Source: JAFAGX01 sp963759875
GTDB lineage: Bacteria > Acidobacteriota > Terriglobia > Terriglobales > Acidobacteriaceae
Assembly (NCBI GenBank): GCA_963759875.1
Contig: CAVXBB010000009.1
Coordinates: 1-64,000, forward strand
Reading direction: 5' to 3'
Length of the DNA stretch: 64,000 nt
Below are positions 9,620 to 17,090 of this stretch, piece by piece (position 1 is the stretch's first letter; each line of letters opens with the position of its first letter). The translations under genes and the position numbers were made by a program. A model generated the notes under the pieces. That model ran no database searches, was not told the origin of the DNA, and worked only from the letters and a program-made list of their open reading frames with translations.

Positions 9620-9940
9620 TCAGGGATTTGTCGCCTGCTGTCCGGTTGGAACGGACGCGGGCAGTGCCAGGGGCTCATCCGGCATGATGATCCAAGCAGC
9701 GAAATATGCGATCAGGCTCAGCCCAACTCCCACGAATACGGAGATCAGCCAAACGGCGCGCACCAAGGTAACGTCCAAGTCGAAATACTCAGCAAAGCCT
9801 GCGCAGACTCCGGCGATCTTGCGCCCTGACCGCGGCCGAACCAGCCGTTTGCGGGCGAGGACCGAGCCCACTCGGGTCCCGCAATAGGCGCATACGTTAG
9901 CGTCATCCTGAATGACTTTGCCGCAATAATTGCAATACAT
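9620..9940 (-). CDS. zinc-ribbon plus PspC-domain membrane protein
   Basis: A 106-residue protein with two parts. Residues 3-21 form a zinc ribbon (CNYC ... CAYC), and residues 33-92 form a PspC domain with the typical RKIAGVCAGFAEYFDLD segment followed by a transmembrane helix (LISVFVGVGLSLIAYFAAWI). PspC proteins are linked to the phage-shock, envelope-stress response in other bacteria. The start is set by AGGAGG five bases upstream of the ATG. No pspA or pspB gene is visible nearby. A second zinc-ribbon membrane protein is encoded divergently about 280 bases upstream. Confidence 0.85.
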   Translation of the reverse strand: MYCNYCGKVIQDDANVCAYCGTRVGSVLARKRLVRPRSGRKIAGVCAGFAEYFDLDVTLVRAVWLISVFVGVGLSLIAYFAAWIIMPDEPLALPASVPTGQQATNP

Positions 9941-10223
9941 GAACGCCTCCTACCCTAGAGAATACGTCTAAAACTAAAGATTTGTTCCCTGGCGAGAGGA
10001 GAGGGATGTGGCGTGCAGCAGAAGCGTCGAACCAAGGCGGTAACTTTTGTTTGCGCTTGATGCGTGACAACATCCCTGCCACTGAGAGAAATTTGCGAGC
10101 AGATCGGTAATTCTTGCTCGAAAACGCTGTGCCGAAGAGATTAGTGGTTTCGAAGTTAAAGCAATGCAAGAAGTTGCAGTGTAGCCGTTTGGTCACCTGC
10201 TTGCGGTTAGAGGAGAAAACCTT

Positions 10224-10664
10224 ATGTCTGAGGTAATGCAAAATCAGGCGCAGGAGTTCTGGCGGCCGCCAATGGTTGCGGAGAAAGCATCGGAGCCTAT
10301 GGCCGGAGCTTGCAAGTGTGGCACGGAATTTATGATAGGGGCCCGTTTTTGTCACGTATGTGGCGCCGCAAGAAGTGGAGGTTCCTCCCTCGCGACCGAA
10401 CATAAATGGGCTCAGTATCTGGAATTTCTCAAGGTCTTGGAATTTCACCGAGTCAGGGAATGGGTCGCCCTCCCCCTAGCTTCCTTCATTGCCCTTCTGA
10501 CGGGTGTTGGCTGCTTGCTGGCTGCAATTATCGTGGGCGTGGTTTTCTCTGCTCAGAACCTCGCTGATTTCCAAGCTATTCAGCTTTGGCGCATTGAATG
10601 GCTGCTGGCTGCGCTCGCCGCGTTCGTAGCAGGAATCCTCCTAAAGCGCTCAAACCCTGACTAA
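10224..10664 (+). CDS. zinc-ribbon membrane protein of unknown function
   Basis: A 146-residue protein. A cytoplasmic N-terminal zinc ribbon (CKCG ... CHVCG, residues 31-49) is followed by two predicted transmembrane segments (about residues 90-112 and 125-142). GAGG lies at 10210-10213 before the ATG. The stop codon lies inside a 24-base tandem duplication that also contains the thiD stop on the other strand. Its neighbour across the divergent gap is the zinc-ribbon PspC protein, so both may serve envelope sensing; that is inference from position and shared architecture. Confidence 0.65.
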   Translation: MSEVMQNQAQEFWRPPMVAEKASEPMAGACKCGTEFMIGARFCHVCGAARSGGSSLATEHKWAQYLEFLKVLEFHRVREWVALPLASFIALLTGVGCLLAAIIVGVVFSAQNLADFQAIQLWRIEWLLAALAAFVAGILLKRSNPD

Positions 10665-10687
10665 CTAAAGCGCTCAACCCTGACTAA
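10641..10687. repeat. tandem duplication across two convergent stop codons
   Basis: Two near-identical units, 10641-10664 and 10665-10687, differing by one A. The first unit ends in CTAA, which carries the TAA of the plus-strand gene. The second carries the TAG of thiD on the minus strand at the equivalent CTA. A single copy would place both stops in the same four bases. Confidence 0.85.
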
Positions 10688-11529
10688 TTGATTGTTTCTG
10701 GATCGCTCTGCGCGGTCCGCCTCTGCTGCTGCATTCTGTACAAATGATGAACCGGGCCCGTGCCACGTCCCATCGGGTGCGCGTTCGTGATAGTTGCCGT
10801 CACGTAAGCTTTGGCCAACAACACCGCCTCGGGTAAGCCTCGGCCGAGTGCCAGGTGGCAGGCAACCGAAGTAGCGAAGGCACAACCCGTGCCGTGAGTG
10901 GAATTGGAGCGCAGCCGAGCGGATTTGAACACCTCCTGCTCGGTTCCTCGCTTGGTGACGAAACTCAACAGGTCGATTGCCTTCTCCAAGTGCCCGCCGG
11001 TGATTACGACGGCCTGAGATCCCATCTGATGAAGCTTGTGGGCTGCTGCCCGCATCTGCTCCGGATTGGTGACCGGCAGCCCGGTCAGTACAGACGCCTC
11101 ATCTACGTTGGGCGTGACTACCGCGGCGAGCGGAAGCAGCTTTTCAGCAATTAAGCGAATGCCTGGGCGGTCCAGCAGGTCGGCTCCGGAAGAACTCTTC
11201 AGGATAGGATCCAGAACGATGTTGGGCGGTTTGCGGCTGGTCAGGAATTCCAAGGTTGCTTTGGCGACCCGCGCCGACCCGAGCATGCCAATCCTTACGG
11301 CAGCGATGTCGACATCAGAAGCAAGCTCTTCCAAGGTTTGGCTAACCAGATCAGGAGGGACGGGTTCGACGCGACGTACGCCGGCAGTCGACTGCACCGT
11401 CAGAGCTGTAATGCACCCCACACCGTAGCATCCGTGGGCAGCTATAGTTTTGATGTCAGCCGTAATTCCGGCCCCAGAGGAAGGATCGAATCCTGCGATG
11501 CTAAGAACTACCGGTGGCGAAAACGCCAT
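10684..11529 (-). CDS. thiD: hydroxymethylpyrimidine/phosphomethylpyrimidine kinase
   Basis: Phosphorylates HMP and HMP-phosphate to the pyrimidine diphosphate used in thiamine synthesis. The 281-residue ribokinase-fold protein shows SIAGFDPSSGAGITADI near the N-terminus (substrate site), VLDPILKSSSG near residue 108, TPNVDEA near 140, and the catalytic HGTGCAFA near 215, where the Cys-Ala pair closes the anion hole. Length is normal. No other thi gene and no TPP riboswitch is seen upstream. Its stop codon lies in the duplicated unit described separately. Confidence 0.95.
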   Translation of the reverse strand: MAFSPPVVLSIAGFDPSSGAGITADIKTIAAHGCYGVGCITALTVQSTAGVRRVEPVPPDLVSQTLEELASDVDIAAVRIGMLGSARVAKATLEFLTSRKPPNIVLDPILKSSSGADLLDRPGIRLIAEKLLPLAAVVTPNVDEASVLTGLPVTNPEQMRAAAHKLHQMGSQAVVITGGHLEKAIDLLSFVTKRGTEQEVFKSARLRSNSTHGTGCAFATSVACHLALGRGLPEAVLLAKAYVTATITNAHPMGRGTGPVHHLYRMQQQRRTAQSDPETIN

Positions 11530-11962
11530 AATCGAACTCTATAGCAAACTCACTTCAGTTCAAATGTCGGGGGGACTAACGGGCCGTCGTTCGGGAAATT
11601 CAGCACAAACCCATGTACCCTTTGGCCCAGCCCCTACCGTTCCTAATCGGCGCTAAGCCACTGAAGTTAAGGGGGAAACCAAACAGCTATCGTAACCCAC
11701 TGAAAATGCTAGACAAGCAAAAAATTCACAGTCTCTCGTACTTTGGTGATTAATTATTGTGTAAACAGGTAAGTGTCTGTTGCTACAGCAGAATTGGTAG
11801 TATTACTCAACCTATCCAGCAGGTTACGTAAGATATCCATAACTCCCTGATTACGTTTTTACCCTTCTTTTGGGATTGACTTGTCTGACCCGCCCCTTTA
11901 GCATGACGCAATCGTTAACGAACCTGGTTCTGGGGAGGCACTTTCGAGATGAGAGGTGACTG
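11530..11962. other. 433-base intergenic region between thiD and the RlpA-like gene
   Basis: Divergent regulatory region without a credible reading frame. It is AT-richer than its surroundings from about 11690 to 11880. It contains a promoter-like pair at 11876-11904 facing the RlpA-like gene. A GGGGGAAACC tract at 11670-11679 recalls part of the c-di-AMP riboswitch, but the rest of that motif is absent. I see no TPP box for thiD. Confidence 0.5.
11876..11904 (+). promoter_or_regulatory. sigma-70-type promoter for the RlpA-like gene
   Basis: TTGACT (11876-11881) and TAGCAT (11899-11904) are separated by 17 bases, a good housekeeping arrangement. Transcription would start near 11911, leaving a leader of about 50 bases before the ATG at 11963. 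Confidence 0.5.
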
Positions 11963-12463
11963 ATGAGAGGACGTATTGCTCATGGACTGGCGAGCGTTTT
12001 AATGGTCGTCAGCCTGGGAGCGGCTCAGGGGCCAACCAGCTCAGGGTCGAAAGCATTCCAGGAAACCATATCGAAGCCCGTCGTAGCGTATCAAGAAGCA
12101 ACCGTCAGCACGCATAACCACCGTCCCTACGAGGTCGGAACGGCGTCCTGGTACGGCAGCTATTTCGACGGCCGGACTACCGCGAGCGGTGAGGCGTACA
12201 ACATGTACGATCTGACGGCCGCGCACCCGACCCTGCCACTCGGCACGTGGGTTCGGGTAACGAACCTCCATAACGGGCGCAGAATCTATGTGCGGATTAA
12301 CGATCGAGGTCCGATCGTCCCCGGCCGCATCATCGACCTTTCTTACGGCGCCGCCGAAGCCTTGCAGTTCAAGCACAAGGGCCTGCAACGCGTTCGGCTG
12401 GATCTGGCCACGCCTAAAGAGCAGCTTCAACAGATTGCCATGCTGCAGCCACTAGGCAATTAA
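11963..12463 (+). CDS. RlpA-like double-psi beta-barrel protein (septal lytic transglycosylase family)
   Basis: A 166-residue exported protein: signal peptide at residues 1-22, then a RlpA-type barrel at about 53-150. Family signatures are GTASWYG, DGRTTASGEAYN, LTAAHPTLPLGT, VRVTNL and VRINDRGP, with the Asp of NDRGP in the place of the catalytic acid in lytic RlpA enzymes. There is no SPOR domain and no lipobox, so it is the short exported form. It would cleave naked glycan strands of peptidoglycan, though short relatives are not all proven enzymes. It lies 25 bases upstream of pyrF on the same strand. Confidence 0.88.
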   Translation: MRGRIAHGLASVLMVVSLGAAQGPTSSGSKAFQETISKPVVAYQEATVSTHNHRPYEVGTASWYGSYFDGRTTASGEAYNMYDLTAAHPTLPLGTWVRVTNLHNGRRIYVRINDRGPIVPGRIIDLSYGAAEALQFKHKGLQRVRLDLATPKEQLQQIAMLQPLGN

Positions 12464-12488
12464 TCAGCGACATTCTAGACTGCTGGGG

Positions 12489-13202
12489 ATGCGCGACCCA
12501 CGCGAGCGCCTGATCGTCGCCCTGGATGTTCCGTCCGCAGCCGCAGCGAAAAAAATCGTTACGGCTGTGGGCGATTCCGCCTTTTGCTACAAGGTCGGCA
12601 TGCAGCTTTACACAGCCGAGGGTCCAACTATAGTTCGGGACCTGATTGCTTCGGGGCGACAAGTATTTCTCGACCTGAAATACCACGATATTCCTAACAC
12701 CGTGGGAGCTGCTGTGCGTGAAGCCTCGCGCCTCGGTGTCAGGATGCTTACTGTTCACGCTTCTGGTGGCAGCCGCATGCTGCGTGCCGCAACCGAAGCC
12801 GCCCGATCAGCCAACTCCCATCTGGTGATTCTGGGCGTTACCGTTCTCACCAGCTTCGCAGATGACGACCTCGACGAAATCGGGATTCAGAGGTCCTTGC
12901 CTGACCAGGTAGTACGGCTGGCAAAGCTCGCACTGAGTAGCGGCTGCCAGGGAGTGGTTACATCCGCCCGCGAAGCCTCAGGGTTGCGCGCGGAACTGGG
13001 AAATGACTTCGCCATCGTGACGCCCGGGGTACGGCCAGCCGGCGCCGCGCACGACGATCAAGCGCGGGTAGTTACTCCCGCTGAGGCCATCGGCGCAGGA
13101 GCGACGCATATTGTGGTCGGGCGGCCCATAACCGAAGCTTCAGATCCGGCCAAAGAGGCCAGAGCAATTCTGGCTGAGATCAGCGCCTGTGCTGTAGCCT
13201 GA
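12489..13202 (+). CDS. pyrF: orotidine 5'-phosphate decarboxylase
   Basis: Last step of UMP synthesis: decarboxylates OMP. The 237-residue TIM barrel has the class-I signature FLDLKYHDIPNTV near residue 60, holding the catalytic Lys/Asp pair, then VTVLTS near 120, TPGVRPAG near 180 and the phosphate-gripping VVGRPIT near 212. It follows the RlpA-like gene by 25 bases and may share its transcript. No other pyrimidine gene is next to it. Length is normal. Confidence 0.96.
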   Translation: MRDPRERLIVALDVPSAAAAKKIVTAVGDSAFCYKVGMQLYTAEGPTIVRDLIASGRQVFLDLKYHDIPNTVGAAVREASRLGVRMLTVHASGGSRMLRAATEAARSANSHLVILGVTVLTSFADDDLDEIGIQRSLPDQVVRLAKLALSSGCQGVVTSAREASGLRAELGNDFAIVTPGVRPAGAAHDDQARVVTPAEAIGAGATHIVVGRPITEASDPAKEARAILAEISACAVA

Positions 13203-13268
13203 AGCACTCTGAACCGGCGTTTATACCTGAGTGGCTGAAGGGCTTCGGACCGAGCCCCTGGTGAGCAC

Positions 13269-13448
13269 CTATAGCTTCTCGTAAAACTCGCAGGCCGAGC
13301 ACGAGATAAAAATCCCGCCCGGAACTCCGCGCTCGCGGTCCTTCACCCGTTTCACAATGCGCGTGGGCTTGCCACACTTGGGACAATCCGTGCTTTTCGT
13401 GGTGTCCATTACTTTTTTACGGTCTGCTGTCTTTGCAATCTTTGCCAT
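13269..13448 (-). CDS. small zinc-ribbon protein
   Basis: A 59-residue basic protein with CPKCGKP and CSACEFYEKL, a four-cysteine ribbon resembling the C-terminal zinc finger of topoisomerase I. The frame is open to 13541, but the ATG at 13448 is chosen because AGGAGAAG stands just before it. The function is unknown; nucleic-acid binding is a guess from the resemblance. It lies 34 bases downstream of a secreted protein gene on the same strand. Confidence 0.65.
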   Translation of the reverse strand: MAKIAKTADRKKVMDTTKSTDCPKCGKPTRIVKRVKDRERGVPGGIFISCSACEFYEKL

Positions 13449-13482
13449 CACTTCTCCTGGGAAAATAGAACCCGAAATTGTG

Positions 13483-14418
13483 CTATCGCGAAACCGCCGC
13501 AAACAAATCTGAATGCAGCAGCGACTGGAACTGCTTGTCATCGGCTTTGAAGTGCATCTGCAAATTGGAACTGTCAGAGTTTACCGAGACATTCTCCAGC
13601 GCACTCTTCTCGACCGGGCTGGCTGTCATTTTGCGGTAGAGCACTCCGGCCTTTACCAAAGAGGAAAGGGTCGCGGCCGTGACGGAGTCCGACGTGACCA
13701 CATCCAAGTCAAAATTCACACCGCTCTGAAAGTTCATGGTGTAACGCGAGCCCACGACGCGCTTTTTGATCATATCGAAATCCGCCAATTTGCCGGCATC
13801 GCCCAGCGCAGACAGCAGCATGTTCTGAGTTCCCTGCTGGTCGAGCACGCTCCAAACAGTGCCGTCTTCTACTGGCCCAATCAGATCGGCTACCTGATTG
13901 TTCGAATCAAGGCTGTTGCTATAGCCATCGCGCGCATCCAAAGCAGCCTTCAGAGCGCCGTTATCGCCGAAAAGCAGCGTATTATCGTCAAGAAATGTCA
14001 TATCCATGCCGCTGCCCATGGGATAAATATTGTTATCGCGATACATCAGGGGCTTGACTTTATTCAGCTTCATTTTCTTGAGAACGAGCTTGCTGGAAAA
14101 CGATCCCTGAGCCGCTCCCACCACCTGAATGCCCCGCTTTCCGTTGCGGAAGGAGGCAAACGTAAGCTCATCGACGTCCTTGTCGGGATTAATTCCCACT
14201 CCCTTAAGTTCCCCTTCAAAATCTTTCAACCCCGGTGGCAACACCTGTGCCTTCAACGCCATTGCAGTATCGGAATTTTTTAGGGCGCGGTAGTCCACCG
14301 TGATGATTTGCTGAATATCCGCAGGAATCGCGGGCCGCGCGGAACTTGGAATTGGCGCGCTCCATGCGGAAGTTATGGACAGCAGCACCGCGCAAAAGCA
14401 TGACTTCAAAAGCTTCAT
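13483..14418 (-). CDS. secreted protein of unknown function
   Basis: A 311-residue protein with a signal peptide (MKLLKSCFCAVLLSITSAWS). The mature chain alternates short beta strands and helices and includes GIQVVGAAQGSF, TFLDDNTLLFGD and VWSVLDQQGTQNML. I recognise it only as a type common in Acidobacteria and offer no function. The zinc-ribbon gene follows on the same strand. The 238 bases upstream, to ftcD, hold no gene. Confidence 0.75.
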   Translation of the reverse strand: MKLLKSCFCAVLLSITSAWSAPIPSSARPAIPADIQQIITVDYRALKNSDTAMALKAQVLPPGLKDFEGELKGVGINPDKDVDELTFASFRNGKRGIQVVGAAQGSFSSKLVLKKMKLNKVKPLMYRDNNIYPMGSGMDMTFLDDNTLLFGDNGALKAALDARDGYSNSLDSNNQVADLIGPVEDGTVWSVLDQQGTQNMLLSALGDAGKLADFDMIKKRVVGSRYTMNFQSGVNFDLDVVTSDSVTAATLSSLVKAGVLYRKMTASPVEKSALENVSVNSDSSNLQMHFKADDKQFQSLLHSDLFAAVSR

Positions 14419-14656
14419 GGTTGGATGTCCTCTGGAATAACAGGTACTTAGATGCAGAACGCACTTTAGCCGCGATTGTGCACCGTTTTTCTATTGTAAG
14501 ACAAGTAATTGCAGGGCGGCAGAAACCAAAGTGATACGGCACAAGGCTACCTTGGACGCTCGTGCGCCATACCCAAATACCCAATATAGAAACGGCAATC
14601 GGCAATGGCGAAATCGGCCACAAGATATTCTCCATTCGTTGGATAGCGAATTGCGC

Positions 14657-16141
14657 TCAGTTTGACGCTACTCGCTTGACGGCCTCGACCCGTTTCCTCA
14701 CTTCCAAAACGAATGCTGCATCTTTTAGCGATTCCAAATTAATCTCTACGTTAGCCAGAGCGCCCTGAATGGCCGCTTGGGCCAGGGCCTTTGCGGTGAT
14801 CAGGTCGGACTTCATGTGAGGATTGGTAATCGGCGCCAGCTTTTCGCTGATTACGGCCACTTCCCTTGCCTTCTCGGCTACGCTCAATGGCACGCTGGTC
14901 GCCTGCTTCAGGGCCGCATCAATGATTCCATCTCCGTCCGCAGCATCTTTCGCCTGCTTGTAAGCTTTCATGACAAGGTTGAACGACTCCGCGTCCGCAT
15001 CGATTGCGGCTTTTAACTCTTCCCGCAATTGTGACAAGCGCGCAATCGCCTCGCTCAACTGGGTTTCATACTGCAGATAGGCTTTCTTCCCGCGCGACAT
15101 GGAAGCGACCATCGCAGCCAACCCCGCGGCCATGGCGCCGCTCGCCGCCGAGGCGCTACCGCCGCCCGGAGTGGCGGTTGGGGCGGCAAGTTGCTCAACA
15201 AATGGCTCAACGCCCGCCCGCAGCCCGCCTACCGCCATTTTTCCACTCATCACAGCAGCAAGCCGGTTCTCCAGAATCAGAGATGAATCAAAATTCTCAA
15301 CCTGCAGGAACCATTCGGCCGCGGCCTCCAGCGCTTTCTTAGGAATCAGCCCGACAATCTCGCTGCTCACGGGCATTACTCCGTACCGCGCTGCTTCCCG
15401 CTTAACCAACTCAAACACGCGATGGATGGGGGTCTGCTCAAAATCCGTCAGGTTCATGGAAACCTGCGCCAGACCACGGACCGGAAATCCCGCGCCCTTC
15501 ACATAACGGAGGCCGCCGTTCGAAAACCGCACCGCCTTGGCGATTTTCTTGGCGATGTCAACGTCCGGTGTGTTCAGAAAGATGTTGTACGCGATGAGGA
15601 ACTTTCGTGCGCCTACCACAGTTGCGCCCGCCGTGGGGTGCACCCGTGGATCTCCAAAATCCGGTTTGCGCGCAGGATTGGTCGCAATCTCCGCCCGGAT
15701 GCCCTCGAATTGGCCGCGCCGGATGTTTTCCAGATTCTGCCGCTCCGGCGTGGCCGCGGCTGCCTCGTACAGATAGACAGGAATCTGGTATCGCTTCCAG
15801 ATTTCCGCGCCTACGTGCCGCGCCATGGCAACGCAATCTTCAATGGTGACGCCTTCGATCGGAATAAACGGCACCACGTCGGCTGCACCCATACGCGGAT
15901 GCGCTCCCTGATGGACATTCAAATCAATCAATTCAGCGGCCTTGCCAACGCCTCGAATTGCCGCCTCCTGGATCGGCTCGCGGTCACCGACCAGCGTGAT
16001 CACGCAGCGATTGTGGTCGTGGTCCATCTCGCGATCCAGCAGGTACACGCCATCCATCTTCATGGCTCCGACGATGGCGTCCACCTTGCCCTTGTCGCGG
16101 CCTTCGGAAAAATTGGGCACGCATTCGACTAGTGTTGGCAT
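14657..16141 (-). CDS. ftcD: bifunctional glutamate formimidoyltransferase / formimidoyl-THF cyclodeaminase
   Basis: A 494-residue fusion for the final steps of histidine degradation. Residues 1-300 are the transferase: VECVPNFSEGRD at the N-terminus, DHDHNRCVITLVG and VHQGAHPRMGAADVVPF near residues 40-90. This half moves the formimino group from formiminoglutamate to tetrahydrofolate. Residues 310-490 are the helical cyclodeaminase, with TPGGGSASAASGAMA near 330 as the folate-binding turn, which then releases ammonia to give methenyl-THF. This two-domain order matches the animal enzyme and many Acidobacteria. No hut genes adjoin it. The divergent glycosylase gene starts 97 bases away. Confidence 0.95.
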   Translation of the reverse strand: MPTLVECVPNFSEGRDKGKVDAIVGAMKMDGVYLLDREMDHDHNRCVITLVGDREPIQEAAIRGVGKAAELIDLNVHQGAHPRMGAADVVPFIPIEGVTIEDCVAMARHVGAEIWKRYQIPVYLYEAAAATPERQNLENIRRGQFEGIRAEIATNPARKPDFGDPRVHPTAGATVVGARKFLIAYNIFLNTPDVDIAKKIAKAVRFSNGGLRYVKGAGFPVRGLAQVSMNLTDFEQTPIHRVFELVKREAARYGVMPVSSEIVGLIPKKALEAAAEWFLQVENFDSSLILENRLAAVMSGKMAVGGLRAGVEPFVEQLAAPTATPGGGSASAASGAMAAGLAAMVASMSRGKKAYLQYETQLSEAIARLSQLREELKAAIDADAESFNLVMKAYKQAKDAADGDGIIDAALKQATSVPLSVAEKAREVAVISEKLAPITNPHMKSDLITAKALAQAAIQGALANVEINLESLKDAAFVLEVRKRVEAVKRVASN

Positions 16142-16238
16142 AAGCAGAGAAGGATAGCTGGCGCGCTAGTGACGCCGCAACTGAACCCGTCTGAAGCCAG
16201 GCAGGCGAGGGCATTGATAAACTGCGTTTTGAGCGCCC

Positions 16239-17006
16239 GTGAGATCTCAATCCCCAGAGCAGCAGATTCGCGAGTATTACCGCGGCCTATACGCGGCCTA
16301 TGGTCCTCAACATTGGTGGCCGGCTCGCAACCGCTTTGAGGTGATTGTGGGCGCGTACCTGACCCAGAACACTTCCTGGAACAATGTCGAGATCGCTCTG
16401 CGGCGTTTGCGTCAGGCCCGGGCGCTGAGCATGCTTGCGATCCGCAAAATGCCGGTGATTGAGCTGGAGCAGCTCATCCGTCCCGCGGGATACTTCCGCC
16501 AAAAAGCTGCTCGGCTGAAAACGTTTGTCGAGTACGTGGATCGACGCTACGGCGGGTCCTTGCGCCGGATGTTTGCCGCACCTACAGCCAAACTTCGCGA
16601 GGAACTACTGTCGCTCAATGGAGTTGGCCCAGAGACGGCAGATTCAATCCTGCTTTACGCCGGACAGCATGAGGTGTTCGTGGTTGATGCGTACACCCGG
16701 CGAATTCTGGACAGGCACGGCGTTCTGCCTCCAGACGCTGACTACGAGGAAATTCGCGAGCTTTTTGAACGGTCACTGTCGGCAAACGTAAAGACCGATC
16801 ATCCGATCTGGGGTCCCAAACGCAAAACCGCTGATCAGGCAAGAATCTGGGCTCACGACCCGTCTCCCATGAGCACGTTCCCGCGTTCCCAGCTCGCGCA
16901 GATCCACAACGACATGCATGGACTCATTGTTTCGGTTGGCAAGGACTACTGCCGGCACGCAAAGCCCGACTGCGAGCGCTGTCCATTGAAGAAGTATCTG
17001 CCCTAA
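16239..17006 (+). CDS. HhH-GPD DNA glycosylase, MagIII / endonuclease III-related
   Basis: A 255-residue base-excision repair glycosylase. The helix-hairpin-helix reads LNGVGPETADSILLYAG and the catalytic Asp is in VVDAYTRRIL. Endonuclease III has Lys where this protein has Glu (GVGRKTAN versus GVGPETAD), so beta-lyase activity is not expected. The pattern resembles Helicobacter MagIII (3-methyladenine glycosylase). The C-terminus keeps three of the four iron-sulfur cysteines (C-x6-C-x2-C) but ends in KKYLP with no fourth Cys. The start is GTG at 16239. The preferred damaged base cannot be told from sequence. Confidence 0.85.
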   Translation: MRSQSPEQQIREYYRGLYAAYGPQHWWPARNRFEVIVGAYLTQNTSWNNVEIALRRLRQARALSMLAIRKMPVIELEQLIRPAGYFRQKAARLKTFVEYVDRRYGGSLRRMFAAPTAKLREELLSLNGVGPETADSILLYAGQHEVFVVDAYTRRILDRHGVLPPDADYEEIRELFERSLSANVKTDHPIWGPKRKTADQARIWAHDPSPMSTFPRSQLAQIHNDMHGLIVSVGKDYCRHAKPDCERCPLKKYLP

Positions 17007-17090
17007 ATCCCACGCATCGCCAATGGCTGCGCCCTCAGCAAGATGCAGGCTGTTATGGCTAAGCACCGCTTATAATGAGCATTCGAACCT

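Noticed and set aside
11530..11700. TPP riboswitch upstream of thiD
   Set aside because: The conserved thi-box words were not found on the minus strand in the leader.
11660..11740. c-di-AMP riboswitch before the RlpA-like gene
   Set aside because: GGGGGAAACC matches one part only; the GGGGTGAATC-like and GTAGGG parts are missing, and a promoter lies further downstream.
13216..13262. tRNA-like segment (ACCTGAGTGGCTGAAGG)
   Set aside because: It resembles a D-arm of a Ser or Leu tRNA, but no anticodon arm, T-loop (GGTTCGAATCC-like) or acceptor match follows before the next gene.
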